A DNA stretch of 64,000 nucleotides, taken from assembly GCA_949775045.1 (NCBI GenBank), contig OX459103.1:1881501-1945500 (forward strand), in the 5' to 3' direction. The stretch is from Metridium senile (Eukaryota; Cnidaria; Anthozoa; Actiniaria; Metridiidae). The notes under the pieces were generated by a model. It saw only the letters and a list, made by a program, of their open reading frames with translations, searched no databases and had not been told where the DNA came from. Below are positions 1 through 11,731 of the stretch, piece by piece. How positions within the stretch are numbered: position 1 is the first letter of the stretch; every line of letters starts with the position of its first letter. The position numbers and the translations under genes are program-made.

Positions 1-1375
1 TAGATAACTCACAGGTGTCTTTCAAAGAAATACATAAACGTTTACATGCCAAAAGTCTTCAATATTATTAATTGACTTGGATCGTAAATGGAGTCCAGCC
101 TTTTTGAGCAGCTTTTCTGGCTTTCAATGATTTGCGGAAAACTTTTGAGTAATTGCACTTCTTGAGTCGTCTTTGAAACTAAAAACAGCTTTCGTAGACC
201 TTCAATTATTCATTCACAGAGCATTACCATAATTGCTCCACTGAAGTCAAAGTTCTTCTTTAAATTTTATCTCCTGGAAGTTGGAATAAGTCGATGTCAA
301 GTTCGTGAAGCCAGCTCCTTGAAGTCGCTTTCCTAAAAGTTCTTGTAGTGCGTTAATTAACTGTTTGGTGACGATGTTTATCGATAAACAGCAAAAATGT
401 TAGTCCAACAAAACGCGTATTAACATATCTAAAGCTTCTGCTTAACCGGAGACGTTTTTTCTCAAAAATATCAATATATAGACTCTCTTTTTGTTGTGTT
501 TACTGTAGTAACTGCGTGGTGAAAATATAATCACTTTTGTACCTTTGTTCGTGGTGTAATTTTAAGTCATTTTCGTTAAGTACAAATTAATACAAAAGTA
601 AATATGTTAGTAATTGGACCAGGAGAGTCATTAGGCATATGAATATGGGAAAACAATGTCCTTAGGCTTATATTTCCTCCCTGGGGATCTCAGGACATAA
701 TTAGAGTAAAGCCATAGAACTATGAGTAAAGCATAGTAAATTGCGCACCAAAGAGATTAGAACTTTCTAAAATTTCGGGCATTAATATTGCTACATCGGA
801 ATAAATGTTAAAGCAAAAGGAAGAAATAATGACTGAAATATCAAGGAGTATGCTGCTTTTCACCTGCAACAGTTTAGACAATTTTTACTTCCATTGTTTC
901 CTTAGAAACACCTACGCAAGCGACTCGTTGTTGCCATTATGAAGAAATGACTGAAACTATGGTAAAATTAGACCCCGAAATAAGTATGTAATATATTGAT
1001 ATATAATATCAGCATAAAATGTATAATGTATTTCAATTTTTATCTTGATATTTGATCGAGTGCATTGTTGGTAATTGCTATGTATATGTCGTAAGCTCAA
1101 ACAATAGAGTTAATCCCTTGTATTTATAAAGACTAATAATTTACATTTCAGTTGTAATCTATAATAGTTTGGTCATGATGACTTATTGTTGGTGTTTAGA
1201 TAGCAGGAAGTTAATTGAGCTTTATTTTGAACAGGAAGTGACGTATAGCGCTATGGCAACGTAAATGTGACTGACAATTTAAAAAGGGAACAAAAATTGA
1301 AACGAAGAAATAAACGAGTAAATACATGAAAAAACTACATGAAAATATGTAACGACCGAACAATTGAACCAACCG
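1..1375. other. AT-rich stretch without a recognised gene
   Basis: I see no open frame with protein-like composition, no convincing exon flanked by splice signals and no repeat structure in this stretch. It could be intergenic DNA, or part of a long intron or 5' region of a neighbouring gene. Confidence 0.4.
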
Positions 1376-1492
1376 ACACCCACCCAACCAATTCATCAAC
1401 CAACCAACCTATCAACCAACCAACAAATCAGGCAACCAACCAACCAACAAATCAGCCAACCAACTGACCAACCAACCAACCAACCCAACCAA
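1376..1492. repeat. CCAA/ACCA tetranucleotide-type simple repeat
   Basis: Imperfect reiteration of CCAACCAA units with interspersed CAAATCAGC variants. It lies directly before a LINE remnant. Confidence 0.85.
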
Positions 1493-1496
1493 AGAA

Positions 1497-1750
1497 GAGC
1501 CATTATACAAAACCAACAGCTACGGTGGGAGAGCTTTTAGTGTATGTGCTCCTAGACTATGGAACAAGTCGCGCTGGGGATAAGAAAAGCACCATCTTGT
1601 AGACGTTTTTAAAAAGAAGCTAAAAACTTATTTATTTGAACAACTTTTATGAATAATGTCTTAAAATCTTTTTTTTTTTCTGTAATCGATATTTGTAAGA
1701 GCATTGAGATATTATGGAATGCGCTGAAGAAATAAATTATAATTATTATT
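1497..1750 (+). mobile_element. 3' remnant of a CR1/L2-type LINE (reverse transcriptase C-terminus plus tail)
   Basis: Broken frames still read as the C-terminal end typical of non-LTR reverse transcriptase ORFs: a YGGRAFSVCAPRLWNK segment at about 1520-1572, a disrupted middle with a stop, then DVFKKKLKTYLFEQLL followed by a stop at about 1600-1650. After it comes a tail with TGTAAGAGCATTGAG and a terminal run of ATT triplets (1725-1750), as expected for CR1/L2-like 3' ends. The copy is 5'-truncated and frameshifted, hence inactive. A second copy of the TGTAAGAGCATTGAG tail motif is found near 29655. Confidence 0.6.
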
Positions 1751-3100
1751 ATTCATTTTTCATCCGGTTAATGATATTGACGGGCTTCCTGTGTAACACG
1801 CAGGGGCCCTGGTACCGAATCTCTGGCTTTGTTCACAATCGTTCAAGTGAAGTTGTTATGAAGCGGATTTTTAGAGTATTTTCTCAGTTTTCCAGCCTTT
1901 TAAGTATCTAGGTAAGTAAGATCTTTATCATTTAAGTCATAAGGAATACTTTTCCGTCTTAAATGAAGCTTTGTTTGTAATTACAGCTGTTGTTTTTGAG
2001 TTTTTAATTCAAACAAATTAAGTACAAATATTGGATGCGTCTCTTTTTCTTGTCTCGAAACGAAAAGACTTCAAAACATCTTCGTTTCGTTTGGCTTTTC
2101 AAGGGTTTTTTTCTCTCAGGTATTCCTCGTGAATTTCTCTTGCAACTTCTGTAGACCTTTTAGTATTGTCAGAGTCTTTATCTTTAAGTAATTGACTTTT
2201 TTCTTCGTCACTTGAAGAAGCAAAGCGAGCAGCCATCTTTTTTGGTTGTATGCAAAGCTGTCGTGATTGAACTTCGATTTTAGCGCATTTTAAAAGTCAA
2301 CAATGCAACCTACAGATTGATGAAAAATAATCGGCTAGCTTTAATTGTCTGATTTTGAAAATAAAATATAGGCTCTAAGCCAATTAGATTGTAGATACTG
2401 AGTACAATGTATAATTCTAGTAAACCTCAAGCAACATTCACAATATTATTCCCACATCTTGTTCCACATCTAGTTCGAACATATGTTAATAGATCATCAC
2501 TTAGGTTGTATCATGCTTATTTGAGTGTTTTACTACTCCTTCAAATATCATTGAGAACGCCAAAGCTGCAGTCAATACTTCAGCAAATACTTGATTGTTT
2601 ACTTGTCCTATTGTGGTTGAATGTGTTTGTTATTTATCATGCAGTGGTTTCGATTAGATTGATTATTTCAACAAAAATATTGTAATATAATTTTCAATGA
2701 GTTATTGTGAAATTGTTAGTATAGTGACGCTAAATGATAATCAATATGCAGCTTGGTTTAAAGACATGTTAATAAGGTTTACTCTGTGAAAGTAAAGAGA
2801 AAAAAAGAGATAAAACATCCACTGCAAAAAGGAATTACATGTACTTCGCTATAACTCAAACTCAGGGCCATTGAAAATAGTGAAAATATATCTAGTTCAA
2901 GAATTTAATTTAATTGAATTTATTCACAGACAGTATAACAACAAAGAGAATACAATATTAATAATTTACATAATTATAAATAGAAATGCATATAAGTGTA
3001 GTAAGTTGTGAAAAAGCGTAATAAATAAAGTGTGTGTGGTTGTTGAAAATATAGTATAAACTTTTGAATCATCAACCACCCACTGAATAAAGCCTGGGGT
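1751..3100. other. AT-rich stretch without a recognised gene
   Basis: Only short frames without family resemblance. A 92-codon frame at 2407-2685 is rich in Leu/Ile/Val but has no codon or motif support, so I do not call it a gene. Confidence 0.35.
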
Positions 3101-3248
3101 GGGGACTCCCTTAGAAAATGGGTAGGGGTGCTCGACAGACCTTTTAGGGTCGAAAATAAGACCCTTGTGTACCTTTTAGGGTCTTGAACTGGCACCATAC
3201 CTTTTACCGTCCATTGAGCACCCCTATCAATTTTTTAAGGGAGCCCCT
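3101..3248. mobile_element. Short foldback (MITE-like) element
   Basis: The left arm GGGACTCCCTTAGAAAATGG continuing into TAGGGGTGCTC is matched in reverse complement by GAGCACCCCTATC and AAGGGAGCCCC on the right. The loop carries the words ACCTTTTAGGGTC twice. There is no coding capacity. Confidence 0.6.
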
Positions 3249-3462
3249 TAAAAAGCCCTCTTTTATATCTTTTCAAACACTTATTTGTTCGTTTTTCCGA
3301 ATAAAATAATAATTTTATCATTTTTTATTTTGTCGTCAAAAGTAAAGAGTATAAATCTAGTAGAAATGCAGAGCTACAACACAAAAACAAAACATGTTTC
3401 AGTCTATTTGCGATTTTGGCGGAAACAACAAGAATATTATTCGTAGTAGGCACATGCGCTTC

Positions 3463-3743
3463 TAGAGTGCTTACACTATGTCCATGAAATAAAATCTAAA
3501 TAGTTACTAACTAATAGTTTTTATTTAGTGACTATTAGTGACTATCACTCAACTGGAACAGCTTTAGTAACAATACACAATGAATAAAGTATTAACTTTC
3601 TATGGTTTTGAGTATTTGATTTCCCTTGTGTATTGTTACTAAAGCTGTTCCAGTTGAGTGATAGTGACTAATAGTCACTAAATAAAAACTATTAGGTAGG
3701 AACTATTTAGATTCTATTTCATGTACATAGTGTAAGCACTCTA
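3463..3743. mobile_element. Long foldback element, about 281 bp
   Basis: Near-perfect inverted repeat. The left arm begins TAGAGTGCTTACACTATG and runs through the word TTAGTGACTATTAGTGAC and CAACTGGAACAGCTTTAG. The right arm is the reverse complement, ending CATAGTGTAAGCACTCTA. The arms are about 115 bp with a loop near 3575-3625. A whole-length palindrome without a transposase suggests a MITE or foldback element. Confidence 0.8.
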
Positions 3744-4166
3744 AAGCATATATAGCTTATTTGAGAGAACTGTAGTCATGCAGTGAACTTTGCTAATTCG
3801 GCTAGTTTTCAAGCTATTGGCTTCGTGGAGCGTTCTAAAAACATCGACATCTCTACATGTTGGCGTGTAAGGAATGATTCTTTCTAAAGCTTCCTTTGCC
3901 TTTAAACACAGCATTTTGCAACTGTAAATTATAATGTTGTTCTTGAAGAACGAGTGCACGTTGAGTGTCGTGCATGATTGCACACTCGCAAATTTCATCC
4001 CCAGACTCTTGCAACTCCGCTAGGAAGCCCTTGCCTGGCTACCAATTTGGCGATTAAGAAGAATGGCTTGCATTTTAAGACTCAGGCTTTCCTTATTGGA
4101 AGCCTGAGTAATGAGGGAGTCAAAATAAACTAATTAATATTTCATAAAGTAATAACTGTATACAAT

Positions 4167-4372
4167 CTAGATTTGTGATTGCATCAAATATATTTTGAAA
4201 CAGATTCTAAATAACGAGTACGAGTTGATTTTTTTAATATGCGTTGGGATCTCTTCCCAAAATTTGGATATAAAGAATTGAAAAGCAAACTTGCCATAGT
4301 TAGTATTAACACGAGGACAAACAAGACCAAGTTTACTTCTTTGTGTCAAATAGTGAAAGGCAATTGTATTAC
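4167..4372 (-). mobile_element. LINE reverse-transcriptase C-terminal fragment, minus strand
   Basis: The minus-strand frame reads TNYGKFAFQFFISKFWEEIP followed by a THIKKINSYSLFR-type segment. This has the layout of non-LTR retrotransposon ORF2 ends (a TNYGKxxFxxxxxKxWxxIPxxIK pattern, then an amphipathic basic helix). No upstream polymerase domain is present, so it is a truncated relic. Confidence 0.5.
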
Positions 4373-4486
4373 CTGACCTGTGATGATGGTGATGACAGTG
4401 GTGACGGAAAAGATGATTCATAATCATATTCATCATCATTGATAATCATCTCAACAACCTTTAGGGGTGGACCATCTAACTTTTTA

Positions 4487-4505
4487 GGGGGGGGGGGGGG
4501 GGGGG
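4487..4505 (+). repeat. G homopolymer, 19 nt
   Basis: An uninterrupted run of 19 G residues. It is a potential G-quadruplex and a likely sequencing or assembly length ambiguity. Confidence 0.9.
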
Positions 4506-4682
4506 TTGATGATTTCCTGAATGGCTCAAAGGGCCGCAAAAAAATTCCTGCCAGCCAAACTCGCTACTCCAATCTTTGCATTTTTATCAAATAAATTCTG
4601 TGCGCATGCCAGTGGGATAAAAAACATTTCCTGCACAGACCAAATCATCCATCCCCCCTCAAAAGTCAAATGGTCCACCCCT

Positions 4683-4866
4683 TATTTTCACCAATATTAT
4701 CACCAGCAGCATCATCATATTTGTACATTATAATTTAGTTTGCTGGCCACTACAACTTCTGATTTCCAAGTGGGATATTTTCATCAATATTATCACCAGC
4801 ATCATCATCATATTTGTACATTATAATTTAGTTTGCTGGCCACTACAACTTCTGATTTCCAAGTGG
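4683..4866 (+). repeat. Two-copy direct duplication of about 90 bp
   Basis: The block containing ATCATATTTGTACATTATAA, followed by TTTAGTTTGCTGGCCACTAC and ending TTCTGATTTCCAAGTGG, occurs at about 4683-4775 and again at about 4776-4866 with few differences. This indicates a recent tandem duplication upstream of the zinc-finger gene. Confidence 0.85.
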
Positions 4867-4904
4867 ATCGAGTGGTGAAATATAATTACTTTGAACTGAA
4901 GAAT

Positions 4905-4985
4905 ATAGCTTTTGATAAAAATGTATTTTCAATGCTGTTCTAAAGTAACATAGTATTAACATGCAGGGCTTATTCAAGGGTAGAG
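4905..4985 (+). repeat. Dispersed repeat, also found at 18833-18912
   Basis: The segment with AGCTTTTGATAAAAA, CAATGCTGTTCTAAAGTAAC and GGGCTTATTC is repeated in diverged form near 18833-18912. It is an unclassified interspersed repeat fragment. Confidence 0.6.
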
Positions 4986-5184
4986 CTTATTCGAGTATAA
5001 AATAATTATAACACAATTAATGCTTGTATCAAGCATTTAGAGCAAACTTGGTGTCACTTGAAATTTCTTTAATGTCTTTTTTTGTGGACAATGTTAATAA
5101 CATTGATTGTATTATATGAGCAGCAATGACAGTGTCCTTCCAATCATAATCATTAAGACACTTTTATCTACTTCCAGGTAAACA

Positions 5185-8100
5185 ATGAATCCTAACGCAG
5201 ACAATCATGGTGTTGGTAAAATATCTGAAAACAAGAAAGACCAGGAAATATCCACAAACCCAAATCTCATACAAATTATTAAAGACCTGTTCAATACCCC
5301 AGAAGTACCTGGAAAGAGAAGTTCTCTTCCTAGTAATGGTGCCACTGTGCTTGATAATACACCAAAGACCACCACTGAATCTGGAAGGTTAATGAGAAGC
5401 TCTTCACAAAATACTCATCAAAAGCCAACCAGTGTAGGATTACCTGGAAAAAGTAGTTCTCTTCCTACTAAAGGTGCCATTGCAGTTAATAATATAACAA
5501 AGAATGCCACTATACCTGGAAAATTACTGTATATTACGTCACAAAATATCCATGAAATGCCAATCAAAATAGGTTTAGATGGAAAAGGAAATGGTGTAAT
5601 TGTCGCTGATGGAAGACTGGGGAAGAGTCTTGTGCAGCAAAAACAACCTGTTCAATCGTTGAATGGTAATTCAGAAAACAGCCAATCAAAAGGGGTGTGT
5701 TCCAATGAAGAGAAAAACACGCAGGTTTATGATAGTGTTACTGTACAGCAAACTGGGTCTGCCCTTTATGTGTTACCATTACCTCGTGGCAATGTTAGTG
5801 GTAATGATAATGACTCAGTCGCACATTCTTCAAGTAAAACGTTTTCAGATAGTTTAAACCTTTCTAACAATCTCACAACCCAAGAAACAAACACGAGCAT
5901 TGGTGGTAGTTCCGTTAAAGTTAATAGTGTCTCAAAGCATCATAGTTCTGTAACAGGCACTAAAGGTTCAGCATCTAGTTCTACACATGGCCAAGGCAAA
6001 ACCTCCAACAGCAATTCAGAGAACTGTCCAGTATGTGAAAAAAACATTCTTGAAGGACACCTGCGAACGCATATGAAAATGCACGAACTGCAAGGTAAAG
6101 ATATGAAATGCTCGTTGTGTGATAAAGAATTCTCCACCTTCTACAGTTGGAACAGGCATCGATATACTCATAGCGATAAGAAACCATTTAGATGTACTGT
6201 CTGTGACAAGAGGTTCCGTCGCCCAGATAGCTTGGCGTCACACAAACGTGTACATTCCGGTGAAAAGCCATTTAAATGTTCAGCCTGTGACGCTGCATTT
6301 AAGCAGAGAAGTCACTTAAATAACCACTGGGCGAATCTACATTCTGAAATAAACTACCAAAATACAAATGCCGAGCCTCTTCACAAGCCAAACAACGACA
6401 ATTCTAGATATCCACAAGGTGCATATCGGTGTTCGATCTGCAGTCAATCGTTCCGAGGTAATTGGGATCTTAGAAGACATTTGCGTGTCCATAACCTCTA
6501 CAATGGTATTTTGTCACGTACGTTCAAGTGTCAAACCTGCGATAAAGTGTTCCGAACTAAGAGTAACTGTAACAGACACGAACGCACCCATACCAAAGAT
6601 AAACAACCACGTGATTCGAGCAGTGATTCTCTCCATGAACAACCACGTGATTCGAACAATGATTCTCTCCATGAACAACCACGTGATTCGAACAATGATT
6701 CTCTCCATGAACAACCACGTGATTCGAACAATGATTCTCTCCATGAACAACCACGTGATTCGAACATTGTTACTCTCCATGAACAACCACGTGATTCGAA
6801 CAATGATTCTCTCCATGAACAACCACGTGATTCGAACAATGATTCTCTCCATGAACAACCACGTGTTTCGAACAATGATTCTCTCCATAAACAACCACGT
6901 GATTTGAACATGGATTCTCTCCATGAACAACCACGTGATTCGAACAATGTTTATCTTCAAAAACAACCACGTGATTCGAACAATGTTTATTTCCAAAAAC
7001 AACCACGTGATTCGGCCAACGTTTCTCGAAGCTCATTTTTGCAAAGCCCAATTGAGTGCCAAATTTGCAATAAAGTGTTCAGTACGACGGGTAACTTGCA
7101 CAGACACCAAAGCGTCCATAAAAACAAGAACCTATTTTACTGCAACAAGTGTTGCAAATCGTACATGCATAAGCGCACACTACGTGAGCATTTGAAGCGC
7201 CATTCTAACGAGAAGCCATTTAAGTGCTCAAACTGTGATTCCGCTTTCGAGGAAAGATCCACGTTAGTTGTGCACCAATTAAAACACACCAAACCATTCG
7301 AGTGCGATTTATGCGACAAAGTGTTCAAATGTGGTGCGTCATTAAGTCGTCATAAAGTCGATCACGAGCTCGCAACGAAGAACCCATTCAAGTGCCCTTT
7401 ATGCGATAAAAGCTTCATGCTAAAGAGCAATCTAAAATCCCATTCACACGTGCACATGGAAGAAAAGCCATTCGAATGCGAGGTTTGTAAGAAAAGATTT
7501 GCACATCGCAGAGCCTATAATCGACATAAACGTATCCATGGTAACGGCAAACGGTTCAAATGTCCAAAATGTCCCAAGACATTCAAACTCAGACACTACG
7601 TAAATCTGCATTTTCGTAACATGCACAGCAAAGAGTTACGCTTTAAGTGCTCCATATGCGATACCTCGTTCAAACATAAAGGTAACTTCCTGAGACATAG
7701 TCAGCGACATAAATGCACAGTTTGTCGGAAAATCTACAAGCGTCTTGATTATGTGGAAAGTCACATGCGAATTCACACCGGAGAGCGGCCGTTTAAATGT
7801 GCTAGTTCTTGCGAGAGAGCGTTTACTCACAGGTCGGCTTTAATTCGTCATGGAGAAATTTGTAAAGCAAAACAGCTAACGGGGAAAATGTCGACAATAG
7901 AATCTACCATTAGGAATATTGTTGGTGAGAGCGTAGCCCACGATAGTAGTAACAACACAAAAACAACCCAAGCTCTACAAAACCACCAGCAGAAGAAACA
8001 GGTGCAGCAACAAGAACAACAGCAGCAGCAGAAACTGCAGCAACAACAGCAGAAACAGCAACAAGAACAACTGCAGAAACAGAAACAACAACACCAACAC

Positions 8101-11100
8101 CAACAGCAGAAGCAACACCAACAGCAGAATCAGCAACAAGAGCTTCAGCAACAACAACATCGGCAGCAGCAACAACAACAGAAGCAACAGCAACAGAAGC
8201 AGCAACGTCAGCAACGTCAGCAACAGAGACAACAACAGAAACAAGAACAAGAACAACAGAAGCAACTCCAACAACAAGAAAAACGTGAATATCGACACTT
8301 TCTCCGACAACAGAAACCCAAACTACTGCAGCAGCAACGACAACGACGACGACGACAACCCGTCAAGAAACTATTCAAATGCAAAGAATGTTCAAAACAA
8401 TTCATTAATCAACAATGTCTAGAGACACACGTCCGCCTACACGCAGGCGAAAAGCCATTCCAGTGCTCTGGCTGCCAGCAGATCTTCTACATCTACCGGC
8501 ATTCGGAACATTACAAGCATCTTATAGAGGGGAATACCCCATTTCGTTGTACACTATGTGAGATAAAAGGTGTACACAAGAAGACTAAGTCAATGGCTGG
8601 GAATACTGAGAAAACGCCATCTTTAACTCACAACGTAGTTAATAATGCAGAGCCGGTTTCGCTGTCAGAGTCTTCATCTAGTATATCGAGTCTTGTACAT
8701 CCTATGGATAGTGAGAGCAGTAAGGTGTTAGAAAAACCTGAAGAAGATGATGGCCAGAGCTGTCCAGGAAGATCGATTGTTAGTGGTGATGATGACCAGA
8801 GCTGTCAAGGAAGATCGATTGTTAGTGGTAATGATGACCAGAGCTGTCAAGGAAGATCGATTGTTAGTGGTGATGATGACCAGGGCGATCAAGGAAGATC
8901 GATTGTTAGTGGTGATGATGACCAGGGCGATCAAGGAAGATCGATTGTTAGTGGTGATGATGACCAGGGCGATCAAGGAAGATCGATTGTTAGTGGTGAT
9001 GATGACCAGGGCGATCAAGGAAGATCGATTGTTAGTGGTGATGATGGCCAGGGTGATCAAGGAAGATCGATTGTTAGTGGTGATGATGACCAGAGCTGTC
9101 AAGGAAAATCGATTGTTAGTGGTGATGATGACCAGAGCTGTCCAGGAAAGTCGATTGTTAGTGGTGATGATGGCCAGGGTGATCAAGGAAGATCGATTGT
9201 TAGTGGTGATGATGGACAGAGCTGTCCAGCAAGTGCGATTGTTAGTGGTGATGATGACCAGGGCGATCAAGGAAGATCGATTGTTAGTGGTGATGATGGC
9301 CAGGGTGATCAAGGAAGATCGATTGTTAGTGGTGATGATGGACAGAGCTGTCCAGCAAGTGCGATTGTTAGTTGTGATGATGACCAGAGCTGTCAAGGAA
9401 GTGCAATTGTTAAGGGTGATGATGACCAGAGCTGTCAAGGAAGTGCAATTGTTAAGGGTGATGATAACCAGAGCTGTCAAGGAAGTGCAATTGTTAAGGG
9501 TGATGATGACCAGAGCTGTCAAGGAAGTGCAATTGTTAATGGTAATGATGACCAGAGCTGTCAAGGAAGTGCAATTGTTAAGGGTGATGATGACCAGAGC
9601 TGTCAAGGAAGTGCAAATGATGATGATGAAAGACCAGAAAGAGCTGTTAGAGGTGATGATGGTGAACGAATGAAGGGGCCTTCGAATGAACTTGAGGTAA
9701 GGGACATTTAACATTTAAGTTATAACTGGAATTGATATCCTTTGTATTGTGGTATCAATATCTTTTTCATCATCTTCATCATCATCATTATCAACATTGT
9801 TTGGCATCATCATTATCAGCATCTTTTTATGATTATTACTATCACCATCGTCGCCATCATTGTAATCATCAACATTATTATCATCATCATCCTTTTCATA
9901 TTATCATTATCATCACCATCATTGTAATTATATTATCAACATCATCAACACCACAATCATCATTGCAAATATCAACATTATTATCATCTATTTCATCATC
10001 ATTACCAACACCACAATCATAATAATTATCATCAACTTTATTACAGTCATCATTACCACCACCACCACCACCATCGTCATCACCATTCTACTATTGTTGT
10101 AGCGATTGTTGTGATGCCAAGACCATAATCAACATAATTACTTGTTCACAGAACAACAACCGAACAGTCCGTGAACCAGAGACAAGTCCAGGCAGTGATC
10201 AGTGTGGTGACGGCCAAGTCAGAGCTTTTGATGGTGTTGTAATCAAGAAAGAACCCATAGATGAAGAGGTAATGCGTGTTAATGAAGTGTGACTGAGTAA
10301 TGATATTTCTGCTTCTGATAAAACGATGCAAAATGTCTAATGGCCATATTTTGTACAAACTTGTATATACTTTTTCCAAAAAGCTAGTACCTTATTGGTA
10401 CTAATTTTCGCGGGCACCTAATTTTCGCGTTTTTGCCAGAAAAATAAATTTAAGGGCATTTTTGTTTTATTTATTGCGTAAACTTTTTTTCGCAGGTCTT
10501 TAATTTTGCGATTTTGTACAAATCGCGAAATTAAAGACTCGCGAAAATTAGTACGAATAAGGTAACTAAAAACCTACCAAGCTATGACTGCAGAGAATCA
10601 TAGAACCAGACAATGCCTCAGTTTTAGAGCTTTTAGGTAACTAACTTTATTGAAAGAAAAATCACTGAAGAAAAGTGTGAACATTGTATCCTTCATTGTA
10701 ATGTGTATAGTAAGTGGTTCATGTTTGAGTGAATTTTTACAGATTAATGGCATGCACTCACTTATTGTGTTGATGATGATAATGATGACAACGATGATGA
10801 TGATCATGATGATGTTGGTTGTAACCATGACACCAATGATGATTTTGTTGATAATTATGTTGACGATTATGATGACAACGATGATGATGATCATGATGAT
10901 GTTGGTTGTGACCATGACACCAATGATGATTTTGTTGATAATTATGTTGACGATTATGATGACAACGATGATGATGATCATGATGATGTTGGTTGTGACC
11001 ATGACACCAATGATGATTTTGTTGGTAATTATGTTGACGATTATGATGACAACGATGATGATGATCATGATGATGTTGGTTGTGACCATGACACCAATGA

Positions 11101-11615
11101 TGATTTTGTTGATAATTATGTTGACGATTATGATGACAACGATGATGATGATCATGATGATGTTGGTTGTAACCATGACACTAATTATGATTTTACTTCT
11201 CAGGATGAGCCAGTGCCCCAACCACCAGCACAAGTCAGCGACCAATATAGACTAGTGGTCAAGAGAGAAGTGAGTAACAACATTAAAAAGAACATGATGA
11301 TGATGATGGTCGTGTTGACGACGATGACTGATCATAATGATGATGATGATTACGGATGATGATGATATTGATGATCATGAAAATGACGATGATAATTTAT
11401 GATTTTTATTATGTCAATGATGCCAATGATAGTGTTGTTGTTGTTGATGATGATGATGATGATCGACAATTACATGTATAGTGGTTACTAAGATGAAAAT
11501 GATCATGATGATGATGATGACTACGGATGATGATGATATTGATGATCATGATCATGAAAATGACGACGATGATAATTTTATATTTTTCTTATGCCAATGT
11601 TGATGATGATGATGT

Positions 11616-11656
<41 letters not shown>

Positions 11657-11691
11657 TTGCTGATGATGATGATGATGACGACGACGACGAC

Positions 11692-11731
<40 letters not shown>

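Noticed and set aside
7975..8405. Minus-strand Leu-rich and Cys/Arg-rich frames
   Set aside because: Antisense of the Gln-codon tract (CAG/CAA gives CTG/TTG).
8728..9714. Long minus-strand open frame (328 codons) opposite the 14-aa repeat of the zinc-finger gene
   Set aside because: It is the mirror of the 42-bp coding repeat; a period divisible by three keeps antisense frames open. No start context, domain or splice support.
10598..11245. Minus-strand 215-codon and plus-strand 201-codon frames in the 87-bp minisatellite
   Set aside because: Poly-Ile/Val and poly-Met/Thr products of GAT/ATC repeats. Only the frame continuous with exon 3 is worth noting.
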